From Diphasiastrum complanatum (taxonomy: Eukaryota; Streptophyta; Lycopodiopsida; Lycopodiales; Lycopodiaceae), in NCBI GenBank assembly GCA_029204225.1, contig MU832208.1:1-64000 (forward strand): DNA of 64,000 bases, read 5' to 3'. Positions 1 to 10,906 of this stretch are shown here, piece by piece. A program made the position numbers and the translations under genes. The stretch's first letter is position 1; every line of letters begins with the position of its first letter. Below the pieces are notes generated by a model. It searched no databases. It was not told the origin of the DNA and saw only the letters and a list, made by a program, of their open reading frames with translations.

Positions 1-175
1 TTGGATGATCCTCATGGCATTTCTTAAACTGCAAAATGATCTATTAAACAGCAAAGCACAAGTTCACAATATGAATATACTTCATACAAGTTTACCACTT
101 GTTGCAAAGAATGAATGTTGCAGCTTGGGCTTATGAACATAAACAAGCGTAAGAATTACTGTATGATGATTACAA

Positions 176-520
176 ACTCATAGCCATGTCAGACACCTTT
201 ACGATAAACACAGCTAATCCAAGAAAGCCTCTTAATACTATCAAGTCTGTAGGTATAGGCCAAGCAAGAAGAAAAGCTACTTTTTTAGGATCTAGTTTTA
301 TCCCATCTGCTGACACTATGAAACCCAAATACACTGTTTTTTAAAAAAATATTTCACTCTTGTTATTATCAGCAAATAACACGTTCCCCCTCATGCCTGA
401 CATCACAACTATAACAAGTATGTCATCAACAAAGTGAACCACAAACTTGCCCATTTACGGTCTAAGCACATAATAAATGTTGCAAGGGTGTGAGTCAATC
501 CAAAATCAGTTAATAGCATG
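176..520 (-). pseudogene. Ty3/gypsy (chromovirus-like) reverse transcriptase relic
   Basis: Reading the minus strand leftward from about 520 gives FGLTHTLATFI, then after a frame change VLRP, a stop, MGKFVVHFVDDILV, and further on VYLGFIVSADGIKLDPKKV followed by RGFLGLA. These match in order the RT palm and thumb of plant gypsy elements: the FGLTNAPATF block, the GKFVVVYFDD catalytic block and the FLGFVVSADGI / WPxPT / RSFLGLA blocks. The catalytic Asp pair is kept (VDD at about 422-430). At least one stop and two frame changes are present, so it cannot be expressed as RT. No LTR, integrase or gag of this element lies in the window; it continues or ends before base 1. It is unrelated to gypsy family A further right. 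Confidence 0.72.
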
Positions 521-605
521 CAACCTAAAAACAGGAAGAAAACGGAAGATATCTCAACCTCTGCACAATCTGGATGCTTGTGCAATGTGAGCGGTGGATG
601 CATTT

Positions 606-643
606 CAACAAACTACCTGTTGCAGAGATATGTGTTTGAATCA

Positions 644-705
<62 letters not shown>

Positions 706-739
706 AAACTACCTGTTGCAGAGATGTGTGTTTGAATCA

Positions 740-799
<60 letters not shown>
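606..799. repeat. Tandem duplication of a 96-bp unit ending in (CT)n
   Basis: A unit of about 42 bases beginning CAACAAACTACCTGTTGCAG and ending in TTTGAATCAGA is followed by a pure CT run. The whole unit occurs twice in tandem, starting at 606 and 702, with one obvious base difference (GAGATATG versus GAGATGTG). Each CT run is over 50 bases. Serine/leucine or arginine/glutamate reading frames across it are artefacts of the dinucleotide repeat. Confidence 0.95.
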
Positions 800-804
<5 letters not shown>

Positions 805-2735
805 TAAGAGTATTGCATGCAAAATTGACGCAACTTAATCATGAGCATATGATTCTATTAACCGTTTACATGATAACATGTCTTGAATTCCTAGAATCCA
901 AAATATGCAGGCTACAATGCCACAACTAGGGCCAGGGTAAGGTTTGAGTTCTCTCCAAAATTGCTGAAACCACAAAATTCTCAAAAACAAAATCGGGGAT
1001 CCTCGAACATCGGCAGTTTTTCAACAGACAAAACGCTTAGGAACAGCAAACTACAACTCTCAGGAGCACCTCTTTGTTTTTGAAAAGATAAAATTGACAA
1101 TTCTTAGGTCTGCAATGTGTGAGCTGCGGCTGATGCTAGCTAGCCCTAAAGCAGAAAAAAGAGATGGGCCTTTCAGGCACATATTGGCTGCAGCGACAAC
1201 TCTAGCTGTAGTATCCACCTGACCTGCATTGGCATGTTTCAATGGTGTCAGGCACTTAAGTTTGTGACTGTGCCAACCAGCTTGTGTAAATTAGAGTGAG
1301 AATGAGTTTCTGGAATTGGTGTGGATTGCAGAATGACCCAATTCAAGGATAACCTCAGAAATGAAGGGAGCCCTAAAAATAGCATGGATAGAGGTGAGCG
1401 TGAGAGGTAAAGACAGAAACAAAATGCTGCATTTAGATTCCCAACAGCAATGTGATTCCAGGGGCATATCAATATCGAAGCAGCCGCTTTCTTTCTGGCA
1501 TCAGGGCCTGTTTGATATTCAATACTATATTGCCTCACTTTTCCATCATTACAATTATTACAGTCACAAAACAACAAGGAATAATTAGCAAACCTAGCAA
1601 ATTGTATGCTCATATGAGGATAGCACCTCGCTCTTCCATTGCAGCAGTAAATCATTACAATTATCATTCACAAAAAAGCAAGGAAAAATCAGCAAACCCA
1701 GCAAACTGTATGCTCCCTCTGTACCTGTATGGAATAAGCTTCGAGAGTGAAGTTTGATTCCTGCTACAAGACGAGATTCTAACAGCCCAACTCCCCTCTC
1801 TCACCCTCACCTCACTCCAACACCTGACTTTATGGCTATTTTTACTCTCGAACCCTACAAAAGCCTCATCCTAGAAACCCTATACTAACGAAAAAAAAAC
1901 GCGCAAGCTCCCTCTCTCCAAACTCTAGAAAAAAAAAAACCCCTAACCCTAATTATAAAAATCCGGAATCCAGCACTATTCAAACGCAAATAGAAGAGAA
2001 ACTCATATTTCCATCACTAAAAACTGACGTGAAAGAAAAGATCTAATAGATCTACAGACCTTTCATATCTTACACCTACGTCCTCCATTTCAGATTATAG
2101 CGCTTCAGTGATCCGTATCTATGAGCAAACAAGTCAGGATCCAGAACCCAGAAAGAAAAGGAACGAAAATTAACAAATCCAAATACCAATCGCGTTCTTG
2201 TGATCACTCCTCTCTCTCACCGCTTTAATCAAACAAATTGATCACTCCTCTCCATGCGGCCAGAAAATGCCTCCTCTTCAGCGATGGCTGATCACTAAGG
2301 CATAGATCAATACACTCAGGCAACAATCACCTACACAACTGACTCATATTATCTCTACCTTTATCATGTGCCTCCAGATTATGTCTTGATTTCAATGTGC
2401 AACATAATCTTGATTTCAATGTGCAATGTGACATGTGCGTACATAAATTCGGATCTCAATTTCAATGTGCAATGTGACATGTGAGTACATCAATTCAATT
2501 CGGAGGAGACTCATCGATGTGGCAAAGGTTCCAAACTTGGCACCAAGAGACCAGCAGAGGAGTACGTGTACGCATCCCTCCATGAGGAAGCCATGTAAAA
2601 GAGCCTGAGAAATTAGGATTTAGCTCTTACTACTCTGTTCACGTTGCATGGTTCAACCTTGTCACTTGACATACATTTTTGAATTGATTACTGTAATTTG
2701 TGGGCAGTAATATGTTTGTCCCTCCTTGTGTGCAG
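800..2735. other. Gene-free stretch
   Basis: No reading frame with recognisable domain content on either strand. The only internal structure seen is the small duplication at 1545-1715 and A-rich or CTC-rich low-complexity patches around 1790-2230. Confidence 0.6.
1545..1715. repeat. Diverged tandem duplication, period 106 bp
   Basis: A segment of about 65 bases starting ATCATTACAATTAT and ending TGTATGCTC occurs at about 1545-1611 and again at about 1651-1715. The copies share ACAAGGAATAATTAGCAAACC versus GCAAGGAAAAATCAGCAAACC with scattered substitutions. The spacing is 106 bases. Confidence 0.8.
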
Positions 2736-3017
2736 GCATGTCACTTGAGCAGAGCGCAGGACGAAGGCAAGAGAGGTACGAGCTCTCGTGCTCGCAGCCC
2801 TGACGACGAGTCTGAGTCTGAGGCATCGTCAAGGTCATAGTCCTCAAAGGAGGAGGGGTATGCAGAGGAGGAGTCCGAGGAGAGCGAGGATGAGGATGAG
2901 GATCAGGGGCATCATACCTCAGCCTCCGATGAGGATTTCGTCGCTGACATTCAAGAGGAGACCACATCAAGCTCCACAGCACCAGCGCGCAGGAGGCTCA
3001 AAGCTAGGAGAGCTTAG
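2736..3017 (+). pseudogene. Acidic Ser/Glu-rich C-terminal coding fragment, unknown family
   Basis: From a splice-acceptor-like run (TTTGTCCCTCCTTGTGTGCAG, ending at 2735) one frame reads ACHLSRAQDEGKRGTSSRA, then a DDESESEASS stretch, one in-frame TAG, EEESEESEDEDEDQ, SDEDFVADIQEE and a basic end RRRLKARRA before a stop at 3015-3017. The composition resembles the acidic tails that end many plant transposases and chromatin proteins, but no family motif is visible. It could be the last exon of a gene with one stop, or a transposase tail relic. The acceptor is inferred from base composition only, and no upstream exon was identified. Confidence 0.35.
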
Positions 3018-3599
3018 AGTGTAGATTAGTTACTAGTAGATAGATCATAGTAGTAAGTACATAGTATTGATGAGTTGTTTACATATCATCAAACATGTGG
3101 CATTACACTGGACTTATATGTATTATGGATTCTGAACTTTGTAGACAATAGACTGATATCATGGAAAGTCGATTATCTAATATCAATATTGAGTTAAAGG
3201 TTTTGCAATTTTGATTTTATAATTATGCATTTGCCATTTTCCATTTAGATATTCTCGACTACTTTGTAGACATAATGATGCCCTATTGTCTCTCACTCCA
3301 TTGCCATTGCTATTGCCATGGCCATTGCGCGCTCTCTTAGCTGGGCCACATGACCAAGGTTGCCATGGGTGGTTGCCTTTGGTGGCAGCCTCCACAAATG
3401 TGGGGGCAAGCCACATGACGGACGTAGAGGGCTACCTTCGACCTATTTGTCGTCGTCTGATTGGGCATGTTTTTGCCAGCTGGCAGAGGCTGGCCTACTT
3501 CCGGAGGTTGACTTTTTAACCTTTAGAGTCAAAGCCAACCTCCGGAGGTTAAAGAAAATATTTTTAAAATATTCCCTCCTACCTCCTCCATGTGGCCCG

Positions 3600-3603
<4 letters not shown>

Positions 3604-3668
<65 letters not shown>
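3604..3668. repeat. (CT)n microsatellite
   Basis: Uninterrupted CT dinucleotides for about 65 bases, not associated with any recognised gene. Confidence 0.97.
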
Positions 3669-3674
<6 letters not shown>

Positions 3675-4940
3675 TATACCTTTTTTCTAGAAACTTCTTT
3701 TTCTAGGAATTTCTAAAGTCACATGTTCTCTCTCTAGAAATTTCTAAATGCATGTCATTTTCAACCCATTTCAAATGCACTTCAAGGACGTTTTAGGGAA
3801 AACATGGACAAATGGAAATCTGCAAATCCCATTTTGTCTGATTGGGGTGACATTCTCTCTCAAATATTCTAGAAAACACATTCTCCAATATTCTACTCCA
3901 CTGTATCTATAAATTTGCCAAGGGGTAGGTTAGGCCAGTTTTAGAGCTCACGTGGTCCAATCAGCATCAATAAAATGCTTTTTCTCCACAACAAGCAAAC
4001 ATTTTTGCTAATTTTCACCCAAAACCTTTGTGATTATGCCTTGAACCTAGCCCTAACTCAGAAGGTAACCCTAACCTGACCTACCAAGAGACTAGCAAAA
4101 TTTGAAAGCAAAAGGAGGAGACAATTTGATTTTTCGCACACCTTCAGAGAGTAGGGCTACAATATAGCCCCCCAAAAAAAACCTTTTTTTGAAAAATGGA
4201 TTTATACCTTTGTTGCCATAGGAGTAGTTTATTGTGATAATTTGCTAAAAGATGAGGTGTGAGGTGATTGTGAGTAGTAAAATAAGTAGTTTTAATTTTT
4301 AATTCTCCTATAATGCAATCTTTGTTTTCGTTTTTTTACAATTTGAATACCTTATGTAGGGCAAAGCTTCGAGTGATGTATTTTGATCACCTTGTTTTAT
4401 GGTAAATTTTGAGGTGCTTGTGTGAAGGCCATTTTGAGAGCAAAATGTGTTATGAGTAAATGCATAATCGCTTCGGCATGGCCATTGTGGTGTTAGGGTG
4501 ACCTATAAATCAATGGAACGTGTAGAGGGAGTAGGTCTATTGTCTCTTGTAAGTTGCTAGGGTAAGAATTTCGACGGGCCTAGCACATTTTGGCTCACCC
4601 TACCAAGTTCAGTGAAATTCATAGCCAAGCAGCTTACGAGACATAATGGACCTACCTCTGCCCGTTCCATAGTACATGTATGGTATCCTCAAGGAGGGCT
4701 AAGACGCGCTCGCTACGTATATGGTATTCGTAAAAAGCTTTCACATTTTTATTTTCATATTTATGAAGTTTTAAATCCCAAAAAAATTGTTCACGCAACA
4801 CAAGGTCATTACGATTGTGAAGCCCATGTGCCCAAAAAGCTATCATAAAAACATTCGGTGCTTTTCCCAATTTTGACAACTTGGGCACTCGGTGTATCGA
4901 CCTCAGGTCTGGGTTCTCAAAATGGGGAAAGTCCTCAAAA

Positions 4941-5075
4941 GAGGGCTTCTCCCTATACACAAGGGGGCTACAAACACAAACCTTATCTCCAGTTCTTGAG
5001 GGCTTTCCCCTATACACAAGGAGGCCTGCATACACAACCTTTATTTCACATTCCTAAGGGCTTTTCACTATAAAG
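4941..5075. repeat. Three-copy tandem repeat, period about 57 bp
   Basis: The phrase GAGGGCTTCTCCCTATACACAAGG begins at 4941, recurs as GAGGGCTTTCCCCTATACACAAGG at 4998 and, more degenerate, as TAAGGGCTTTTCACTATA near 5055. The intervening bases (ACAAACACAAACCTTAT versus ACACAACCTTTAT) are also related. Confidence 0.75.
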
Positions 5076-5459
5076 TGGGCCTTTATGTTGCATAGGCCTC
5101 ACATCTATGGTATTCTCAAGAAGTGCTACATACATGACATGTATGTCGTTGTATGAAGATAGGCAATATCCGTAGGCATGTCTGAGCTAATTTTGTAACT
5201 TTATTTTTTGTTCCTCAATATTCTTACTAAAATTTTATTAGGTAGTTTGGAGGACTTCACCAATGCAACGTAGGGACTTGCAAGGCTTGGACCATAGAGA
5301 CCATAGAGGTCAAACTTCAAGAGTTTTATTTGAGAAAAAACAGACCATAGAAGTCAAACTTCACAAATTTTATTGTGAGAGCTATATGTAAGCAACCTTG
5401 TGCATGATCCGTTTTTGACCATAATGGTTGTTTTGTCATCTTATATGACCAATTTATTT

Positions 5460-5760
5460 TGTGTTTCACAGCATGTGAGTAGATCTATAATGCTGTATAG
5501 TGTTACATGTCCTATTTTCTAGCTTCTTAGAGAGCATATTAGCTATGTCCATTGCTACACTATCTTGATGACACCTTGCAATCTTGTGTGTATAATGCTC
5601 ATATTTTGCTATGTTCAGATCCTTACGTGTGAAATACGGTAGGTTATTATTATTGTACAAACAGCAACTTCATATTATCTTAAGTTGCATCTCTTTCATT
5701 AAGTAGATGTTGATTTTCTACATTGCAAATGGTGTAAATTGTGATGTCTTTCAAACCAAA
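5460..5760 (+). repeat. Old LTR relic related to copia family C3
   Basis: This stretch parallels bases about 11240-11510 of the C3a LTR. Shared blocks are CACTATCTTG.TGA, CTTGCAAT.T.TGTGT, ATATTTGCTAT, GATCC..ACGTGTGAAATAC and ACAGCAAC, followed by GTAGATG.TGATTT.CTACATTG. The alignment is heavily diverged and has no clear ends, so it is read as the 3' part of a decayed LTR, with no internal domain beside it. Confidence 0.55.
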
Positions 5761-6229
5761 GATGAATAGATGATCAGAGCTTGTGTTGTAGATTATGAAA
5801 GGATCAGTCACATTTATCAAAGATTTGGAGGAGCTTCTATCTCTAGAGCATGCTAGAATAGTTTCTACTCAAAAATCAAGAATTTTGCATATGTAGAATT
5901 GATTTTTCGTAGATCAAAACTCAATTTAAGTTTATGAACTTGAGGAACTCTAATTTCAGACTTGGCTTACTAGAATTGGCCGATAATGATGCATTAGGAA
6001 GGCTTCATTGGAGGCTACAAGATTCAATATCAAGTTTGCTGCAATTGCATGTAGAAATTGGAAGATTCAATTTTTTGTGATTTTGTCAAAATCCTATTTA
6101 TTATTGGATCTCTATTTTTTGGCCTGGACTTCAATAGAGTGTGTTTCAATCTTAGGAAGTGGCAAGATTCATTAGGTTGTTGGTAGATCATAGGTTAATC
6201 AAGATTTCTTCATTCTATGTGTTGATTTG
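5761..6229. other. Gene-free flank left of gypsy A1
   Basis: AT-rich sequence without recognisable coding content, ending just before the LTR of A1. A 5-bp target duplication for A1 could not be paired, because the right side of A1 is fused to another copy. Confidence 0.5.
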
Positions 6230-6991
6230 TGTTGGAGAGTTTGCGGATCCCAAGGCAACCCTAACCCTAGTTAATAAGTTAGAGGGATTTGGCACCCTAT
6301 GTGTGTAAGTCCAACCCTATGATCACATAGCTATTTGATAATTAGAAAGTCAATAAAAGGACTTTAAGCCTTTTTGCGAGACTTTTAATATCGTAGGCCT
6401 AAATGTCAAGTTAGTGAATAAAGTTGGGGTTCCCACCAAATTTCAAATTCAAATTGGATCCCTCCAATTTTGAATGGGTTCCCACTCTTTTTGAAATTTG
6501 AATAGTTATGGAGGTAGAAATGGACCAATAGGATTTTGAGGCCAGGGTCCTCCTCTCCACTATAAAAAGGGACCAACTCGAGTTTCCTCCACATGTACAT
6601 ATCTTCATTTCAATAAAGCAGATTGGTTCTCTTGTGAAATGGATTTATGAATGTCCTTGCTCTCTATCATTTTTCCTCCATCTCTCTTGCTTTCTTTGGA
6701 TTTATTAATTGTTGGATCTGAATGTTTTTGGAATTGTATGTTCTTATGCTTTTTATGGGAGAGAAAGAGTAAGCCATCTTCATTGTGGATCATAGTGTTA
6801 ATGATTGTAGTGTTGATGCTTAGGGTTAGGGGATGTTAGAATTAAATCTGGATCTTCCATTCATGCTGAAATATAAGATATGTTATCGCTCTCATGGGAA
6901 CGAACCTACGTGTGACAACTAACTTCATCTCCTTGATGCTAAATTGCTTGGATCTTGGGTTGAAGATAGGCTAGGAAAGAAACCCACTACA
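6230..6991 (+). repeat. 5' LTR of gypsy A1
   Basis: It begins TGTTGGAGAGTTTGCGG and ends AAACCCACTACA. It is followed by the spacer ATTT and a primer-binding site, which fixes its 3' end. Related LTRs are found at 17226-17870, 35189-35810, 35843-36152 and 41896-42608. It contains a TATAAAAAGGGACC promoter-like box near 6561 and AATAAAG near 6612, consistent with U3/R signals. Confidence 0.88.
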
Positions 6992-6995
6992 ATTT

Positions 6996-7013
6996 TGGCA
7001 CCGTTGTCGGGGA
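6996..7013 (+). other. Primer-binding site of A1, tRNA-Asp type
   Basis: TGGCACCGTTGTCGGGGA starts four bases after the LTR end. It differs at two positions from the TGGCGCCGTTGCCGGGGA site used by plant Athila/Tat-type gypsy elements, which pairs with the 3' end of tRNA-Asp. Both differences are G-to-A or C-to-T changes, consistent with decay. Confidence 0.75.
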
Positions 7014-8323
7014 GCATGTTTGCTGGATGGTTAGCTTGCATTAAGCATCTTGTCATGGCATGAATAGTGTTAAATCTGCATTTAGGGTTAGTTTAGAAGT
7101 GATTTTGCCTAATTTGAGTGGATTTGCTTGTTTGAAATCTAATCTTATTATTGAACATGAACAACTACTCAGATCGCCATTCTTAAGATCCATCTAGATC
7201 TGAGAAATCAAAAAAACACAACAAAAATTGATCAAATCTACCAGATCTTGGTCAAAAGGAGGCAAAAATCGTCATCAGAGCTAATAACGTTTTACCCTCT
7301 TTCAGGAAACCTTCGCCGAGTTGCAAGAAACTTCGATTTCATTCACAGATTCTTTAGATTGAACTACGAAGATTCATTCCCAGCATAATTGTAGAAACAT
7401 CGGAAAAAACTATCAAAAAATACCAAAAAACCATCAAACCCTAAAAAATTTAGAAAAAAGGACCTTCGTTCGATTCACTATGCAAGGTGTGATTCGGATC
7501 TATCTACTGCTAGGTCGACGAAGAATAATACCAAAAATAGAAGGCCAAAGTGAATGTTCATCTAGTTGTTGGTAACCTTTTGTGGAAAATTCACAATTTT
7601 CTGCAAAAATATCAGTTCTCTAAGAAGAATCTTCGCCTAACCCTTCGCCAGAATCTGTGTCAGTCCCACTTACTATTTTTGATAATCAGTAAGTTAGGCG
7701 AAGGTTTCCCAAAAGACCAGTTGTCATATTGTCATATTTTTGTCAAAAAAAAATCTCTTTTTTGTAAAAATACCAATATTACTCTTGATTCTTCGCCAAA
7801 ACCTTCGTCGAGGTTCTTGAAGATTCTATTTATAGTAGGTTATTATTTTTGAGTTCGACGAACGTTAATTCTATGAAAATCATAGAAAATCTCTATTTTC
7901 ACCCTCGCTAAACTATCTAAAGCATGTTTTTATGTGTCAAGAACCTTCTCCAGTTCTATCCTAGCTTTATCTAACTCAGATCCTCTGTCTGAGAGTTCGA
8001 CGAAGGTTATTTCTACCAATTTTTTCAGAAAAATCCTGATCAGAGAGTTTTCACCAAAATAATATTGTTGAACCTTCGTCGAGTCAACCTTCGCCAATAC
8101 TATTTTAGATCTTTGTCAAATTTTGGATCAAATATGGTTAAATTTGATTCTAATTTGAGAATTCATCATTCTTAGAAGTGTCGATCGCTTGATCATAGAT
8201 CTTTTTTCAAAATATAAAAATCTGATTATTGACAAGTGAAAGGAATTTTGTACATTTGAGATAGTTTCTGATTGAAAATCTAGATCCAATCTCATTGTCT
8301 AACTAATTTAATTCGAAGGAAAA
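7014..8323 (+). other. Long 5' leader of A1 with CTTCG motif array
   Basis: An untranslated leader of about 1.3 kb lies between the primer site and the gag start. Its striking feature is at least a dozen copies of a short CpG-bearing motif, AACCTTCGYCGA or its complement, between 7308 and 8098, for example at 7308, 7463, 7514, 7631, 7642, 7694, 7791, 7801, 7995, 8071 and 8088. The same array is present in the leaders of A2 (18200-18840) and A3 (41180-41720). Confidence 0.7.
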
Positions 8324-9960
8324 ATGGCTACTCTTGGAGGTGCTCCTCAGGAAGTCAATCCAATCATTATTAGGAGATCACCCCGGTTGGATCTACCCAA
8401 ATACAATGGATTAACAGATCCAATTAGATTTTTCCAAATCTATGTTGAATCTTGTGAAGTCTATGGTGAGGTTTTCCCCCAAGATAAACTTAAGCTATTT
8501 CCAATGTCTTAACGGGTGCAGCACAAGATTGGTACTACAATCAAGATGAGACGGAGGGTACAGTTTGTTAAACGAGCCCTCATCATCCAATTCAGACCTC
8601 GGAAGTTTATGAAAGACCCTTTTCTACTTATAAATAAATTAAAAATGGGAAAGCGAAAAATGGTACGAGATTACATTGAACAGGTTAAACGCCTCAGATC
8701 TGAGTGCGAACCTGAGTTGATTAACGAAAATGTCATGATTATGTGATTTTTGTCAGGTCTACCTAAAAGGATCAAACGTGAGCTGAAATGCCATAATGAG
8801 TACGCAATTTTGCAAAACGCTATGGACTATGCAATTCGAGAGGAGGATGAAGATTCAAATGATGAGCCGAATATTGGTATGTTGCCTTATACAGCAGAGC
8901 AGACCACTACGACATCCACCACCATCGCATCAACGAATATCAACGCTATTACAGAGATGATGCTCAATGAGTTCGAGAAACTCGAGAAGAACCAACAAAA
9001 ACAAATGGAAAAGTTGTAGTCGCAACTAGATGAGAAGATCAAGGTATTGAAAGATTTCCACGGGAAAGCGAACAAGGAACCTGAGAAGTTTGCTAAGACT
9101 TTTCCTACTAGGAAAAATGTCTAGTGTTCCATTTGTATGGGCAATCACACAACAAATGAATGTCCTCAATTGAAAAAACGAATAAAAACTAGTATGTGCC
9201 ATCTGTGCAATTCACCTGATCATGAGATTGCTTATTGCCATTTTAATCCTCAGATTATCCAGCAACGATATGACCAAATGGGATATTGGTAACCCCTTTA
9301 CGAAAAGGATCCTGCAGCCAAACATCATCTTGTGTACCTGGAGAGATTAGCTTTGCCAGTTCCACCAACACAATCTGCTCCTCCTGCTAATTTGATGGAA
9401 CCAGAATCTTACAGAGGTACCGAGCAATGGAGTTATGGTAATGAAAGTGGGTCTTCAAAACAGTATGCTATTTATGTTGCCGCAGAAAACAAGCATCTAG
9501 AAATTGGACCAGAGCACCGCTTGGATGCTTTGCATGTGGAGAAAATCACAGAGTTGCAGAATGTCCAAAAAAAGACAAATTTGTACCAGTTTGTCATGAT
9601 TGTGGCTATGGACATTGCTACAAGGAGGAACCAGCAAGACCGAAGCCGCCACCAGTCACAATTCCTGTGAATTTGATAACAATTAAGCAAATACTAGCAG
9701 CTCAGACTGAACCAAGTGTTCCCTTGATGGTGGTTACTAGAGCACAAAAGCAGAAAGAACCTATAGTAGATCCAATACCTATTGATTCTATACCATTAAC
9801 TGACATACCAATAGCATCTGGAGTCTATTTAAATCTCCATGCAAAAAAAGAAGGTACAAGGATATGAGACAATGGATTAAACATTTGCAGGAAGAAGAGG
9901 AGCTTGAAGTTGTTAAAGCAGCAGTTGAAGTTCGTTCTTCACCAACGCAATCACCAAATA
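8324..9960 (+). pseudogene. Gag of gypsy A1, interrupted
   Basis: It starts with MATLGGAPQEVNPIIIRRSP; the equivalent start is present in A2 and A3. The capsid-like region continues as DLPKYNGLTDPIRF, then after a frame change KRALIIQFRPRKF and YIEQVKRLRSECEPELI. It is followed by a Thr-rich stretch, a short coiled-coil-like EFEKLEKNQQKQMEKL, and zinc-knuckle modules around 9123-9240 and 9525-9640. Several stops (8512, 8744, 9019 and a Trp-to-TAG just before the first knuckle) and frame changes make it non-functional. Its 3' end is cut by the C3a insertion, and gag resumes at 11560. Confidence 0.85.
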
Positions 9961-10118
9961 TGTGAAAGATTTCATCACATTTTGCAATATTTCCATATTT
10001 GGCATATTGAGGCCAAAACTTGTTTTAGACTTAGAGGTTGACTTTTCAAAGTTCATTAGTCTAAATTTCATTTGAATAAACACTTTTTGAAAGTGTGGGA
10101 AAGCTAGAATGCGAGTTT
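9961..10118 (+). repeat. Truncated 5' LTR of C3a
   Basis: It matches the first part of the 3' LTR at 10907 closely, apart from a loss of about 8 bases (TCAACTAG) near the start. It stops at GAATGCGAGTTT, where the 3' LTR continues GAGTAAATTC. The remaining LTR bases and the primer site are absent. Confidence 0.85.
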
Positions 10119-10906
10119 ACTTTACTTGTTCTATCTCATGTTTGAGCATTTTCATGTGGATGTGTGCAAATTGTCAAGATATGGTAAAACTAGCTACATT
10201 GGTGAGCATTGTTTTGACGTTGGATTTGTACTAGCATTCTTGGCTGGTTTTGCTGATGGAAATGAAGATATTGGAGGCTTATTATGTCACTCATTCATGG
10301 TCAAGTCATCAAGTGATGATGGCATCTTATGGCAAGATGAAGATGGAGGCTCATTCATAGATTATCATGGTGAATACATGGCAACAAAGGACAAAAAAGG
10401 AGGAGACATGCAAGCAAAAGTTGATCACTCACATATATTGTTTGTTTGCTGTATTTTTCCAGAGAGTTCAGAGTTGGAAGCATGGTGGAATCATTTCATT
10501 TACATTCTATTTGATTCTTCATGTTCTAGTTACATCTTGATATGTAAAATTGATGTAAAATAGTGAAGCATCCCAAATGGACACCACTCTCTATATCAAT
10601 TATGGTTGTTTCTATTTTGAGCATTATATGATCATTGAAAGGAGGTCTATTCTCAGGAGGAAGATCATTCTTATGATGGATCAAAGTTCTATGGTCAAAA
10701 ACTATGCAAGGAGCAAGCATATTGAGATACAATATCATTTTGTGAGGGAGCAAGTCATTGCAAAGGAGGTGGAGCTTCAACATGTGTCTTCAAGGGAAGG
10801 GTAGCTGATATCTTCACCAAAGCATTGGAAAAAGACTTGTTCATGAAGCATAGGACTTCACTTGGAGTATTATCAAAGTCTATGCTAAAACTAGTTGAAG
10901 AGGGAG
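10119..10906 (+). pseudogene. C3a internal region: unknown module plus RNase H tail
   Basis: Bases about 10171-10600 share a long, roughly 80% identical stretch with 42609-43028 in C3b, but show no copia domain; one open frame contains VLAFLAGFADGNEDIGG. From about 10675 the frame reads ARSKHIEIQYHFVREQVIAKEVEL, then LQHVSS, then after a frame change ADIFTKALEKDLF. This is the familiar copia RNase H end (ARTKHIDIRYHFVRE ... ADIFTK). A purine tract, AGTTGAAGAGGGAG, directly precedes the 3' LTR. Catalytic RNase H residues are missing. Confidence 0.75.

Larger units (their letters stand above)
3018..5459. other. Gene-free stretch with simple repeats
   Basis: No convincing gene. It contains the (CT)n run at 3604-3668, short direct repeats near 5280-5370 (the phrase ACCATAGA.GTCAAACTTCA twice), and the three-copy minisatellite at 4941-5075. 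Confidence 0.55.

Noticed and set aside
518-929. Open frames encoding Ser-Leu or Arg-Glu runs across the CT arrays
   Set aside because: Dinucleotide repeats lack stop codons in several frames; nothing outside the array supports coding.
4652-5035. 127-codon minus-strand frame with repeated YRGKPS/YREKPS phrases
   Set aside because: The repeats come from the 57-base tandem repeat at 4941-5075; no domain and no start context.
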